DNA of 64,000 bases from Brevibacterium epidermidis NBRC 14811 (GTDB lineage: Bacteria; Actinomycetota; Actinomycetes; Actinomycetales; Brevibacteriaceae). The stretch covers positions 62,001-126,000 of the forward strand of contig NZ_BCSJ01000018.1 in NCBI RefSeq assembly GCF_001570805.1, written 5' to 3'. Made by a program: the position numbers and the translations under genes. Positions 1-8,292 of this stretch are shown here, piece after piece (position 1 is the first letter of the stretch; each line of letters begins with the position of its first letter). Under the pieces are notes generated by a model. That model saw only the letters and a program-made list of their open reading frames with translations. It did not search any database and was not told the origin of the DNA.

Positions 1-1050
1 GAGCCCCTCGGGGTGAAGCGTTCCCGGCACAGAATCAGCAGGAAGATCATCGGAGACTCTGACCTCGGAATCGGGAGCGCTGAACGAGATTCCGTCGAGA
101 TAGCCGTTGACGATGCTCAGGCTCAGTTCCATCACAGATGTCGCCCCCGGCTCCTTATCCATGGTGTCTCTGATGCCGACGACTGGGTATGTCTGCGTTC
201 CCGGGACCACGCGCGGGGATGAAGCAGAGGGATAGACATCGATGCGCTCGATGTCCTCGTCACCGATGACCTCGGCCAGCTGGTCGGGGGCCAGCGTGAT
301 CGGTTCGTTTCCCGGATACTCAGTACGCGGGTAGTTGACCCAGACGACGAAGCGGGCGGTGTCGAGCTGCTCGGACACAGCCTCAGCGGTGGTCTGCCCT
401 ATGGGATGCGGCTGTGACAGCAGGAGGTTCACGGACTCCCGGATGTGGGTGGGCAGTTCGATCTCGACCGGTGCGTAGTCGAGGTCCTCGACGTCGTCGG
501 CCCAGCTCTCGACCTTGTCGATGAGAACGGCTGTCAACGCGACGATTCCGCCGTTGACGACGGCGTTGAGACCGCGGCCGACTCCGCTCGGAAGTTTCTC
601 ATCGACTTTCTCCGCCAACCGCTCCGTCAGCGGCCAGAGCGCCCAGGAAGCCGCTCCCGCTGCTGCCGCGGTGACCGCATTGAGGAACGCCGGTGACGTC
701 ACGCTCGCGTGCTCGTCCCACCAGGTATCCGCGTCGGCATCGCTGTCGAGTGCTCCGACGTCAGAGATGTGCGCAGGAGTGGAAGCATATCGGACGGGTC
801 CGCTGTCTCTGCTGGTGAAGACCTCGAGGAACTCGTTGAGGCCGCTCGATCCACCGACCCGTCCGAGGAAGGCGCTCGACCCGGTCAACCAGGTCAGGCC
901 CGCATTGGCCAGGGCGTTTCCCGCTCTCAGGCCGGTCTGGCGTTCGGCAGAGACGTCGCGGCGGCGCACCAGTGCGAGGGCACCGGTACCGAGTGCGGCA
1001 GCGGTGCGGACGGTTCGGTGATGACGAAGGGGGATGTCGGGAAGTCGCAT
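1..1050 (-). CDS. hypothetical membrane-associated protein, C-terminus cut by window edge
   Basis: The frame is open from an ATG at 1050 down to base 1 without a stop, so the protein is at least 350 residues and its end lies outside the window. The start MRLPDIPLRHHRT is followed by an Ala-rich hydrophobic stretch (about residues 17-27). A second hydrophobic helix (AVTAAAAGAASWALWPL) lies near residue 130 and a third (VVNGGIVALTAVLI) near 165. The remainder is acidic and looks soluble. I recognise no family. It lies 87 nt downstream of def in the same direction and may be the last gene of the maoC-citE-def unit. The forward-strand frames over it look like shadows. Confidence 0.7.
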   Translation of the reverse strand, partial: MRLPDIPLRHHRTVRTAAALGTGALALVRRRDVSAERQTGLRAGNALANAGLTWLTGSSAFLGRVGGSSGLNEFLEVFTSRDSGPVRYASTPAHISDVGALDSDADADTWWDEHASVTSPAFLNAVTAAAAGAASWALWPLTERLAEKVDEKLPSGVGRGLNAVVNGGIVALTAVLIDKVESWADDVEDLDYAPVEIELPTHIRESVNLLLSQPHPIGQTTAEAVSEQLDTARFVVWVNYPRTEYPGNEPITLAPDQLAEVIGDEDIERIDVYPSASSPRVVPGTQTYPVVGIRDTMDKEPGATSVMELSLSIVNGYLDGISFSAPDSEVRVSDDLPADSVPGTLHPEGL

Positions 1051-1137
1051 GTCCTCATCGAAACATGCCCGCCTGTGACGCAGATGAGAGCGGTCAACAG
1101 TCCCGGCGGCGTCCGGACCGGCGACCGCGGCGGAAGT

Positions 1138-1803
1138 TCACATCACCATGCCCGAAGGCAAAGAGAAGCCGAGTTCGGCGGCGGCCTTCTGCGTCGAGGG
1201 GTGGTGCCAGAACTTCGCCACGGATTCGTTCGTCGCCAGGGACCGCATCTCGGCTTTGTCGAGGAAGAGGATCCCGGACAGGTGGTCGGTCTCGTGGGCG
1301 ACGATGCGCGCCGACCAGCCGCTGACCTCCTCGGCGATGGGGTTGCCTTGCAGGTCACGGCCGGTCAAGGCGATTTTGCGCGGACGGGCGACGACGGCCT
1401 GGTAGCCGGGGATCGACAAGCATCCCTCATAGAAGGCGACGTCCTCACCACCGGCGCGTTCGTAACCCGCGTTGAGGACGACTCGCAGCGGCATCGGTTC
1501 CCGCTGCCTGACTTTCGCGACTTCGGGATCGCGGGCGCCGGGATCCTCGGCGACGAACATCGACAGGGCGATGCCCACCTGCGGGGCGGCGAGGCCGACG
1601 CCAGGCGCTGCGAGCATGGTTGCTCGCATCACCTCGGCGAGCTGCTCGAGTTCGGCGTCATCGACCTGCCCGTCGAAGGGGCGGGTGTCGGTGCGCAGGA
1701 CCGGGTCTCCGGCCTCGACGATGGGCGCGGTCCCGTCCCCCGCCTCGGCGGCGGTGAGGACGGCGCGGATCTGGTCGGCGACGAGCGCGTCGGCGGCGTT
1801 CAC
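1138..1803 (-). CDS. def: peptide deformylase
   Basis: It removes the formyl group from the N-terminal methionine of new proteins in the cytoplasm, using a bound metal. All three family motifs are present: GVGLAAPQ (residues 68-75), YEGCLS (125-130, with the metal-binding Cys) and HETDH (170-174, with two metal-binding His and the catalytic Glu). The 221 residues include an N-terminal extension of about 25 over the usual length, as in many actinobacterial copies. The start is GTG at 1803, 13 nt after the citE stop, with a GAGGGG-type ribosome-binding site. It appears co-transcribed with maoC and citE, an unusual setting for a housekeeping gene. Confidence 0.93.
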   Translation of the reverse strand: MNAADALVADQIRAVLTAAEAGDGTAPIVEAGDPVLRTDTRPFDGQVDDAELEQLAEVMRATMLAAPGVGLAAPQVGIALSMFVAEDPGARDPEVAKVRQREPMPLRVVLNAGYERAGGEDVAFYEGCLSIPGYQAVVARPRKIALTGRDLQGNPIAEEVSGWSARIVAHETDHLSGILFLDKAEMRSLATNESVAKFWHHPSTQKAAAELGFSLPSGMVM

Positions 1804-1816
1804 GAGGCGGTGCCCC

Positions 1817-2632
1817 TCAGCTCGCGCGGGCGACGATGAGTTCGGCGTGCTTGAGCAGCGGGGCGTCGATCATCTTGCCCTCGAAGGAAAACGCACCCTT
1901 CTCCGTCTTCGCCAGATCGAGCACGGACTGCGCCCATTTCAGCTGTTCGTCGCTGGGACGGAAGGCGTCGCGGACGACGGGCACGTGATTGGGGTGGATG
2001 GAGACCTTGCCGGAGAATCCGGACTGCACGGCGTCTTCGGCTTCGGCTGCCAGTCCTTCGAGGTTCGGGATGTCGGCCCAGATCGAGTCGAGGGCGAATT
2101 TGCGGTGGGCCCGGGCGGCGAGGAGGGTCTGGCTGCGCACCTGCTTGGCCACGTCCCGGTAGTCACCGTCGTCCTTACGCGACGAGCCTCCGCCGAGGTC
2201 GGCGATGAGATCCTCTGATCCCCACATCAGCGCGAAGACATTCGGGGCGGCGGCGATCTCGGCGACGTTGACGGCCCCGAGCGCGGTTTCGATGAGTGCG
2301 ATGACCTGGAATCCGGACAGGATCGACAGATCCGTTGCAAGCTCTGCCTTCGGCAGCATCACGGCCGTGTACTCGGTGCGCGCAAGCATCTTCAGGTCCT
2401 CGCCGAGGTGGCCCGAATCGTGGGAGTTCACCCGCACGACCGTACGGGTGGGGTCGAGCGGGAAGTCGACGACGGACTCTCGCGCCGCGGCTTTGTCGGC
2501 CTCATTGACGGCATCTTCGAGGTCGAGGATGACGATGTCAGAGCGTTCGGCCGCTTTCGTGTAGCGGTCGGGGCGGTCGCCGGGGACGAAGAGCCAGGCG
2601 GGTTTGAACTCGAGTGCCATGTGGGTGCTCAC
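1817..2632 (-). CDS. HpcH/HpaI aldolase/CitE-type acyl-CoA lyase
   Basis: This 271-residue protein starts with the family signature (LFVPGDRPDRY near residue 15 and ILDLEDAV near 35) and ends with ISIHPNHV-like residues, giving the TIM-barrel CitE-like fold. Such enzymes cleave or form beta-hydroxyacyl-CoA thioesters with Mg2+. Actinobacterial relatives encoded beside a MaoC protein (Rv2498c type) act on citramalyl-CoA or HMG-CoA in itaconate and leucine breakdown; that role is inferred here from pairing and similarity. The GTG start overlaps the maoC stop by 4 nt (GTGA), so translation is probably coupled. An in-frame ATG at 2620 is an alternative start. Confidence 0.85.
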   Translation of the reverse strand: MSTHMALEFKPAWLFVPGDRPDRYTKAAERSDIVILDLEDAVNEADKAAARESVVDFPLDPTRTVVRVNSHDSGHLGEDLKMLARTEYTAVMLPKAELATDLSILSGFQVIALIETALGAVNVAEIAAAPNVFALMWGSEDLIADLGGGSSRKDDGDYRDVAKQVRSQTLLAARAHRKFALDSIWADIPNLEGLAAEAEDAVQSGFSGKVSIHPNHVPVVRDAFRPSDEQLKWAQSVLDLAKTEKGAFSFEGKMIDAPLLKHAELIVARAS

Positions 2633-3159
2633 TTTCCGGATTCGGACTGGTCGGCGGTGTCAGCTGCGGACTTCGTGGTTGCGGACTCGTGGCTGGAGTC
2701 GAACATCATCGCCTGGCGGACGGCCTTCGCAACGAGCTTGCCGTCCTGGTTGTAGCCGCGGTGTTCGAAGGTGACGATGCCCTGGCCGGGACGCGACTTC
2801 GAATTGCGTTTGTCGAGGATCGTCGTCTCCGCGTAGAGGGTGTCGCCGTGGAACATCGGTGCCGGGAAGCTGACCTCGGAGAAGCCGAGGTTGCCGACAG
2901 TCGTCCCCTGCGTCAGCTGGGACACGGACAGACCGATGAGGGTGGCCAGGGTGAACATCGAGTTGACGAGGCGCTCACCGAAGGGCTCGGTGGCCGACCA
3001 TGCTGCGTCGAGGTGCAGGGCCTGGGTATTCATGGACACGGCCGTGAACAGGGTGTTGTCCGCCTCGGTGATGGTGCGGCCCGGTGCGTGCTTATAGGTG
3101 GCGCCGACTTCCATCTCGTCCAGCCACAGACCTCGTTGTGCAATGACCTTGTCGCTCAT
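2629..3159 (-). CDS. MaoC-like hotdog-fold enoyl-CoA hydratase
   Basis: The 176-residue protein has a single hotdog MaoC domain (PGRTITEADNTLF near residue 27, then GNLGFSEVSFPAP and GDTLYAETTI). Relatives hydrate 2-enoyl-CoA esters; the mycobacterial homologue next to CitE is assigned to itaconyl-CoA hydration. The last 25 residues are a polar Ser/Thr/Ala tail beyond the domain. The start at 3159 is preceded by GAGGAG seven bases upstream. It is the first gene of the maoC-citE-def unit, behind a strong hairpin that ends the preceding AHSA1 gene. The exact substrate cannot be read from the sequence. Confidence 0.85.
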   Translation of the reverse strand: MSDKVIAQRGLWLDEMEVGATYKHAPGRTITEADNTLFTAVSMNTQALHLDAAWSATEPFGERLVNSMFTLATLIGLSVSQLTQGTTVGNLGFSEVSFPAPMFHGDTLYAETTILDKRNSKSRPGQGIVTFEHRGYNQDGKLVAKAVRQAMMFDSSHESATTKSAADTADQSESGK

Positions 3160-3204
3160 GTAACGCTCCTCACTAGTCGTGATTTGAGTTTATCGCCATT
3201 CACC

Positions 3205-3235
3205 GGATCCCTGCGACCCCGGGTCGCAGGGGTCC
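3205..3235 (-). terminator. hairpin terminator between AHSA1 and maoC
   Basis: A 15-bp inverted repeat (one G-U wobble, one-base centre) built on CTGCGACCC/GGGTCGCAG sits 16 nt beyond the AHSA1 stop and before the maoC start. It lacks a clear T-run, as is common in high-GC actinobacteria. Confidence 0.6.
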
Positions 3236-3251
3236 AGTGGAAGCAGTTCGA

Positions 3252-3737
3252 CTAGGCGCTGAGTTCGGTGTCGAGTTCGTTGAAGGCCGATGACCATCCG
3301 TCGTACGCGCTTGCGTCCGAGCCCGAGTCGTTGGGCAGACCGATGAGAGTGAAGGTCATGCGGGTGTGGTCGGCGTCGATCTCCTCGAGTGCGACGCTCA
3401 TGCGCGGAGCGTTATCAACGTCACCGGGACTCCCCCACGTGAAGTCGAGGCGGGCCGGTTCGTCGATGTGGAGGTACTTCCCGGCGGTCGGGAATTCCTG
3501 GCCCGTGTCGGGGATCCGCATCGTGTAGGTGTATTCGCCGCCGACCCTCAGGTCGACGGATACGGATTCGCGTGGGGTCACCAGCGTTTCGGGGTGAAAC
3601 CAGCGGGCCATGACGTCCGGATTCGTCCAGGCTTCCCAGACGCGGGCGCGCGGTGCGGCGAATTCGCGGACGATGGTGAATCCGGGCTCCCCCGCCTCTG
3701 CGCTGATGGGGTCGATTACTGTGCTCTCGGCGTTCAT
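3252..3737 (-). CDS. SRPBCC / AHSA1-domain protein
   Basis: A 161-residue START-like protein of the AHSA1 family: IVREFAAPRARVWEAWTNP near the N-terminus, then ARWFHPETLVTP and VGGEYTYTMR, ending with GWSSAFNELDTEL, which matches the family's C-terminal helix. Such proteins bind small hydrophobic ligands, and many have no known function. I chose the ATG at 3737 because AAGGAGGAG lies seven bases upstream; the frame itself extends 9 codons further. It follows an ArsR regulator by 93 nt, a very common pairing that suggests the regulator controls it. Confidence 0.85.
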   Translation of the reverse strand: MNAESTVIDPISAEAGEPGFTIVREFAAPRARVWEAWTNPDVMARWFHPETLVTPRESVSVDLRVGGEYTYTMRIPDTGQEFPTAGKYLHIDEPARLDFTWGSPGDVDNAPRMSVALEEIDADHTRMTFTLIGLPNDSGSDASAYDGWSSAFNELDTELSA

Positions 3738-3830
3738 CGCTGTTCTCCTCCTTGAGTCGTGCATGATGCTGAGTCGTATTTGATGTCGGCGTCGTTCGGT
3801 TCGTCGTTTTGTCGATGTCGGTGCCGCGGT

Positions 3831-4181
3831 TCAGTCCGCGGCCGACGGATCGGTCGTTGCAGGGTCGGTGGGCACCTCCTCGGCGAGGATGCGGTCGAGG
3901 TTGTCGAAGCGCTGCTGCCATTCGTCGTGGGCCGACTGCAGCCAGCCGGTCGCCTCGGTGAGAGCATCAGCATTGAGCGAGACGATGCGCTGCTGCGCGG
4001 ATTTCGACCGCGTGATGAGCCCTGCCGTCTCGAGCACCTTGAGGTGCTGGGAGACCGCGGAACGGCTGATCGGCAGCGGCTCCGCAAGCTCACCCGCACT
4101 CTTGTCTCCTTCGCGCAGCCGATCGATGATCGCCCGACGAGTCGGGTCGGCCAACGCCGCGAAGACGAGATCCATACTCAT
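3831..4181 (-). CDS. ArsR-family winged-helix transcriptional regulator
   Basis: The 116-residue protein begins with the ArsR-type DVFxALADPTRR motif variant (LVFAALADPTRRAIIDRL) and continues with the winged helix (ISRSAVSQHLKVLETAGLI) as recognition helix. No metal-binding Cys cluster is present, so it is probably not a metal sensor but the type paired with AHSA1 genes. The last 15 residues are a disordered Asp/Thr tail. The upstream region holds a good promoter and a perfect CTTAATTAAG palindrome at the predicted transcription start, suggesting autorepression of the ArsR-AHSA1 operon. Confidence 0.88.
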   Translation of the reverse strand: MSMDLVFAALADPTRRAIIDRLREGDKSAGELAEPLPISRSAVSQHLKVLETAGLITRSKSAQQRIVSLNADALTEATGWLQSAHDEWQQRFDNLDRILAEEVPTDPATTDPSAAD

Positions 4182-4192
4182 TTAAGCATCCC

Positions 4193-4238
4193 CTTAATTA
4201 AGTGATTACTACAATACACTTCTCGGTCACGACGTCAA
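4193..4238 (-). promoter_or_regulatory. arsR promoter with overlapping palindromic operator
   Basis: On the minus strand TTGACG (4238-4233) and TATTGT (4216-4211), 16 nt apart, form a clear sigma-70-type promoter reading into arsR. The perfect 10-bp palindrome CTTAATTAAG (4193-4202) lies at the expected start site, where a repressor would block transcription. The AT content contrasts with the GC-rich surroundings. Confidence 0.6.
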
Positions 4239-4338
4239 GGGATACGGCATCATCGGATCGGACTTCTCAGCACACTTGCGTCCAACCCGACTAGGCTGGA
4301 AGCAGCCGCTTCGGCCCACCCCGAGCTCGAGGAGAGAC

Positions 4339-5160
4339 ATGGATCGCGATTCGATCGACTGCTGGCTGACCGACATGGACGGCGTCCTGGTCAAGGAGAA
4401 CAATCCTCTGCCGGGAGCCGCAGAGCTGCTCGCCCAGTGGCGCCAGGCCGATATCCCCTACCTGGTGCTGACAAACAACTCCATCTACACCGCTCGCGAC
4501 CTCTCCGCCCGGCTGCGCTCGAACGGGCTCGACGTCCCCGAGTCGAACATCTGGACCTCGGCGATGGCCACCGCGGATTTCCTGTCCAATCAGGTCGAGC
4601 GCGGAACGGCCTACGTCGTCGGCGAGGCGGGGCTGACCACGGCGATCCACGAGGCCGGGTTCGTCATGACCGAGCACGACCCGGACTTCGTCGTCGTCGG
4701 CGAGACCCATTCCTATTCATTCGAGGCGATTACGAAGGCCATCCGCCTCATCGATGCCGGCTCCCGGTTCATCGTCACGAACCCGGACGCCACCGGCCCC
4801 TCCCCCGAGGGCGTCCTGCCGGCCACCGGCGCCATCGCCGCCCTCATCACGAAGGCGACGAACCGCGAGCCCTACGTGGTGGGCAAGCCGAACCCGATGA
4901 TGTTCCGCTCGGCCCTGAACAGGATCGGCGCCCATTCGATGAGCACCGCGATGATCGGCGACCGCATGGACACCGACATCATCGCGGGTATGGAAGCGGG
5001 CATGCACACCGTGCTCGTGCTGTCGGGAATCTCCACCGCCGAGGATGTCCGCCGCTTCCCGTTCCGACCCAACGAGATCGTCGACGGAGTCCACGAGCTG
5101 CTCGATGTGCCCCTGGAGAACCGCGGAGAGCTCGGCCCCGACCCCACCGGCTCCGCCTGA
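4339..5160 (+). CDS. HAD-superfamily (NagD-like, IIA) phosphatase
   Basis: A 273-residue HAD hydrolase with all four motifs: DMDGVL (near residue 13, with the nucleophile Asp), LTNNS (motif II), VGKPNPMMF (Lys of motif III) and GDRMDTDI (motif IV Asp residues). The capped IIA layout matches NagD/phosphoglycolate-type phosphatases; the substrate is not predictable. The start ATG at 4339 has GGAGAG immediately upstream, while the longest frame begins at 4276. It stands alone between the divergent arsR gene and a repeat-rich intergenic stretch. Confidence 0.88.
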   Translation: MDRDSIDCWLTDMDGVLVKENNPLPGAAELLAQWRQADIPYLVLTNNSIYTARDLSARLRSNGLDVPESNIWTSAMATADFLSNQVERGTAYVVGEAGLTTAIHEAGFVMTEHDPDFVVVGETHSYSFEAITKAIRLIDAGSRFIVTNPDATGPSPEGVLPATGAIAALITKATNREPYVVGKPNPMMFRSALNRIGAHSMSTAMIGDRMDTDIIAGMEAGMHTVLVLSGISTAEDVRRFPFRPNEIVDGVHELLDVPLENRGELGPDPTGSA

Positions 5161-5500
5161 GGCAGCCCCGCACCTGCGGCGCCGGACATACAGCCTCCCA
5201 GCGGCGAGAAGCTGGCGCCTGCAGCCTCCACCTGGCGACAAACGGGTTGAGGCACACGTCGATTCGCCGAAAAACGGGCTGAGTGTCGAGACACGGGTGT
5301 GCCCACGCGTTTTTCGACACTCAGCCCGTTTCTCGATGAAGCTGCCCCGGCGACCGCTCCGCGGCCCGCGGCCGCCCCAGCACAGGAGAGCACCCACGCC
5401 AGACTCTCCGGAACCCGATTACCCAATGCTGAATATGCGGTTTGATGCCATTTGATCTTTTTTCATTGCATTTATTGCGTATTTGGTTCATGCTTGATGA
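5161..5500 (+). other. repeat-containing, AT-rich intergenic stretch
   Basis: No coding capacity is evident. A degenerate half-copy of the palindromic repeat (GACAAACGGGTTGAGG) lies near 5236-5251, and a full copy spans 5268-5335. Bases 5430-5500 are strikingly AT-rich, with T-runs and ATTGCGTATTTGG-like words, compared with the GC-rich flanks. This probably holds the promoter of the AbiEi-like gene and suggests acquired DNA. Confidence 0.5.
5268..5335. repeat. large palindromic repeat, copy A
   Basis: Two 22-nt arms (5268-5289 and 5314-5335) pair with one mismatch around a 24-nt loop containing the inner hairpin GGGTGTGCCC. The arms centre on ACGGGCTGAGTGTCGA and its complement. A second copy occurs at 6458-6525, on the other side of the AbiEi-like gene. 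The size and structure are REP/BIME-like. Confidence 0.8.
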
Positions 5501-6472
5501 ATGTTCCAAGTGCTGACGACGCGGCAGCTCCGTGAACTCGGTATGACCCGCAAACAGATGGCCGAAGCGGAACGATGCTGCCTGCGCAGAGTCAGGAAGG
5601 GCCACTTCGTGATCCGCAGGGCCTGTGACGATGACCATCACGGACCCATCCGCGGTCTTTCTACGGATCACGACACTTCGTTCCCGACTGTTTTCGGAGA
5701 TCTGCGAGACGAAGCCGAGGAACTGCGGGTCCAGATCGCATGCCGCCTCGATTCTCTTCGACCGGGAGATGTGTTCTCTCATGTATCGGCTGCGCTCATC
5801 CACCGTCTCGACCCGGCCTTGATCGAATCATCGAAAGTCGAAATCTCCAGGGACTCCCCTACCCGCAACTACGATGACGTGCTGATGTACTCGCGAAGAC
5901 TTCCACCGGAAGAGATCTCATCCGAGTTCGCTTATCCGGTCACTACTCTGCCCAGGACCTTGGCCGATGTTTCCCTTGACCGTTCGCTCGAGGTTTCCGT
6001 GCCGCTCATCTCTCAAGCGCTCCGTGCGGGAAAGGTCGACCGGTCGGACATCACAGAGCGGCTGGTGAAAGGGAAGCGGGGACGCAGAAGAGCCCTATTG
6101 GCTGTCGAGCTCTCGAGTGCTGAGTATGAATCCCCTGCCGAGGCGGTATGTGCGGTGAAATTCCACCGGTTCGGAATCACTGGGATGGTCCCGCAGGTCG
6201 AGACCTTCACAGAGTCAGGCAGATTCATCGGCCGAAATGACTTTCGGCACAAGTGTGCAGCCGTCGCAGTGGAAGTCCATGGTGTCGGCAAGTTCTACCT
6301 CAGCCCTGACGGTCCCGATGAAGCGTCCAAAACGAGCCATCAGCGCAATATGGATCTGCTCAATGCAGGCTTCACCGTCTTCAACCTGAGCTTCGGAGAC
6401 CTCTTCAGGCCCCGTATTTTCGCCGCGATCAAGCGAGCTATCGAGACCGCGAATCAGCGAAAAACGGGCTGA
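5501..6472 (+). CDS. AbiEi-antitoxin-like / DUF559-like protein (orphan)
   Basis: A 323-residue protein that starts with a small winged-helix-like region (LTTRQLRELGMTRKQM, residues 5-20) resembling the AbiEi-type antitoxin N-terminus. It ends in a region resembling the Vsr-like DUF559 fold (AVAVEVHGVGKFYL, then HQRNMDLLNAGFTVFNLSFGDL). Proteins of this layout are common and multicopy in Actinobacteria with unknown role. No AbiEii-type nucleotidyltransferase toxin is encoded beside it. Codon GC is visibly lower than in its neighbours and the upstream DNA is AT-rich, suggesting transfer. Its stop codon and last residues (QRKTG) lie inside the left arm of a palindromic repeat whose other copy precedes the gene. 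Confidence 0.7.
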   Translation: MFQVLTTRQLRELGMTRKQMAEAERCCLRRVRKGHFVIRRACDDDHHGPIRGLSTDHDTSFPTVFGDLRDEAEELRVQIACRLDSLRPGDVFSHVSAALIHRLDPALIESSKVEISRDSPTRNYDDVLMYSRRLPPEEISSEFAYPVTTLPRTLADVSLDRSLEVSVPLISQALRAGKVDRSDITERLVKGKRGRRRALLAVELSSAEYESPAEAVCAVKFHRFGITGMVPQVETFTESGRFIGRNDFRHKCAAVAVEVHGVGKFYLSPDGPDEASKTSHQRNMDLLNAGFTVFNLSFGDLFRPRIFAAIKRAIETANQRKTG

Positions 6473-6525
6473 GCGTCGAGACACGGGGGTGCCCACGCGT
6501 TTCTCGACGCTGAGCCCGTTTCTCG
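6458..6525. repeat. large palindromic repeat, copy B, overlapping the gene end
   Basis: Arms 6458-6479 and 6504-6525 pair with two mismatches and share the loop GACACGGG...GCCCACGCG with copy A. A T-A pair of copy A (5284/5319) is replaced by C-G here (6474/6509), so pairing is kept while the sequence changes. The TGA stop of the AbiEi-like gene (6470-6472) is part of the left arm. Confidence 0.8.
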
Positions 6526-6545
6526 GTGAAGCAGCCTTGCCGCAA

Positions 6546-6578
6546 CCCGTTTCTCGACACTCAGCCCGTTTCTCGATG
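6546..6578. repeat. partial third copy of the palindromic repeat
   Basis: Two spaced copies of CCCGTTTCTCGA (6546-6557 and 6565-6576) reproduce the right arm of copy A (CGACACTCAGCCCG core) directly after copy B. The rest of the gap up to the cls stop at 6763 shows no gene, hairpin or promoter that I can support. Confidence 0.65.
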
Positions 6579-6762
6579 TGTCAGTACACTGCACCCGAGC
6601 GCTTCAACAGCCCGTACATCGGAGAGCATCGGGGCGAGAGGAGGTCTCGCTACGAGTCAGGCGCCTCGAGCGCCCCGCGCTGCACCGCCCGCGCCGCAAT
6701 GCGAGCGCCTGCCCCTCACCGCAGAACCCGCACCCGCCGCACACGCGGCCCCAGCTGCCCGG

Positions 6763-8235
6763 CTACTGCAGCGAAGAGGTCAGGCGCATGACGGACTCCA
6801 TATACCGGCGGGGCCATGGCCGCTTCTCCCATTCCTCGAGGGTGAGTTCGCGGCTGACGTCCTGGTAGTCGGCGACGACGTCGATGATGTCATCAACTAA
6901 ATCCCCTCCCGTGGTCAGCAGGCTGATCTCGTAGTTGAGGCCGAAGGAGCGCATGTCCATGTTCGAGGAGCCCATCACGGCATAGATGTCGTCGACGATG
7001 AAGCACTTCGTGTGCAGCACAGCGGGTTTCGGGTACAGGAAGATCCGCACCCCTGCCTCGAGCAGCGATCGGTAGTACGACGACTGTGCCCGGTCGACCA
7101 TGTACTGGTCGGCCTGCTCGCTGACGTAGAGCTCCACGTCGACCCCACGCCGGGCCGCGGTCTCCACTGCGGCCAGCAGCGATTCGTCGGGCACGAAGTA
7201 GGGACTGACGATGGCCAGACGCTTCTGCGCCAGATACATCATCGACGTGAAGACCTTGAGGTTCGGAGACGTCGTGAATCCGGGCCCGGAGGGAATCAGC
7301 TGCATGGCGCTCGTCGCTCCGCCGACCTCGGGCTCATTGCCGTCGCGTTCGTAAGGGCGGATGCCCAGCGCCTGCCCCGATTCGGAGTACCAGTCGGTGG
7401 AGAACGCCGCTTCGATCCCAGCGACGATGGGCCCGGAGAGCTCGACCATGATGTCGTGCCAGTTCCGGCCGATCTGCGAGTTCTTCCTGTTGAGGTAGCT
7501 CGAGTCGATCATGTTCTGCGAGCCCATCATCGCCCGCCTGCCGTCGATGACGAGCAGCTTGCGGTGATTGCGCAAGTCGATGCGACGGGCTTTGCCGCGC
7601 CACGGAATGAACGGCAGCATCAGGTGCCACTCGATTCCCGCGGCGTTCAGGCGCTTTCCCAGCCGATGGAATCCCGGATACTTCCGCGACCCGATGTGGT
7701 CGAAGAGGACGCGGACTTCGACTCCGCGTGCCGAGGCCCGCTCCAGCGCCCGGAAGAACACGTCCGTCGTCTGATCCCACGCCATAATGTAGATCTCGAC
7801 GTGGACGTACTCTGCGGCTTCGTCGACGAGTTCAGCCATCCGCTCGATCGATTCTTCGTAGTCCGCGATCACTCCATGGCTGTCGCCGGTGACCATCGGC
7901 AGTGCGGTCAGTGCCCGTCCCAGCTGGGCGACGGAGACGAATTCCGGCTCGGCGACCAGCGACGGCGGCACATCGGGCAGGTCATCGGCACCTTCGTGCA
8001 TGAGTTCGTTCGCTTCGGCCTGGATCCGGGCGCGGCGCTGATTGATATAGGGGCTGCCGAGCAGCAGGAATGCGGGAATTCCGACGATCGGCACGAACAG
8101 GATGAGCAGCAGCCAGGCCGAGGACGATGACGGGCGACGGTTCTCCGGCACCACACCGACCGCGATGATCTTCACGATGTATTCGATGACGATCCACGTC
8201 GTCGTTGCCACCGATGCCACCATGCTGAGATCCAT
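6763..8235 (-). CDS. cls: cardiolipin synthase (phospholipase D family)
   Basis: It joins two phosphatidylglycerol molecules (or PG and CDP-DAG) to make cardiolipin at the membrane. Two N-terminal transmembrane segments (about residues 7-29 and 40-59) are followed by two PLD domains, each with an HKD motif: NHRKLLVID near residue 224 and LHTKCFIVD near 408. At about 490 residues it has the normal bacterial Cls length. The ATG at 8235 has GGGAG upstream and is preferred over the GTG at 8268. It stands alone behind the strong hairpin that closes the liu-type operon. Confidence 0.92.
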   Translation of the reverse strand: MDLSMVASVATTTWIVIEYIVKIIAVGVVPENRRPSSSSAWLLLILFVPIVGIPAFLLLGSPYINQRRARIQAEANELMHEGADDLPDVPPSLVAEPEFVSVAQLGRALTALPMVTGDSHGVIADYEESIERMAELVDEAAEYVHVEIYIMAWDQTTDVFFRALERASARGVEVRVLFDHIGSRKYPGFHRLGKRLNAAGIEWHLMLPFIPWRGKARRIDLRNHRKLLVIDGRRAMMGSQNMIDSSYLNRKNSQIGRNWHDIMVELSGPIVAGIEAAFSTDWYSESGQALGIRPYERDGNEPEVGGATSAMQLIPSGPGFTTSPNLKVFTSMMYLAQKRLAIVSPYFVPDESLLAAVETAARRGVDVELYVSEQADQYMVDRAQSSYYRSLLEAGVRIFLYPKPAVLHTKCFIVDDIYAVMGSSNMDMRSFGLNYEISLLTTGGDLVDDIIDVVADYQDVSRELTLEEWEKRPWPRRYMESVMRLTSSLQ

Positions 8236-8292
8236 GTGCTCCCACTTCCCCTTCGGTCGCCGTCTCACCTCACGGTGTTATCGGACCAGAAT

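Noticed and set aside
709..1839. Long forward open frames (376 aa and others) over the def region
   Set aside because: The reverse strand encodes a clear peptide deformylase and an intact upstream-reading gene. The forward frames show no family motif and have the Arg/Gly/Asp-rich composition of antisense frames in GC-rich DNA.
5268..6578. CRISPR-like array suggested by repeated ACGGGCTGAG words
   Set aside because: The copies are a few large palindromes on either side of a gene, without regular spacing, unique spacers or cas genes.
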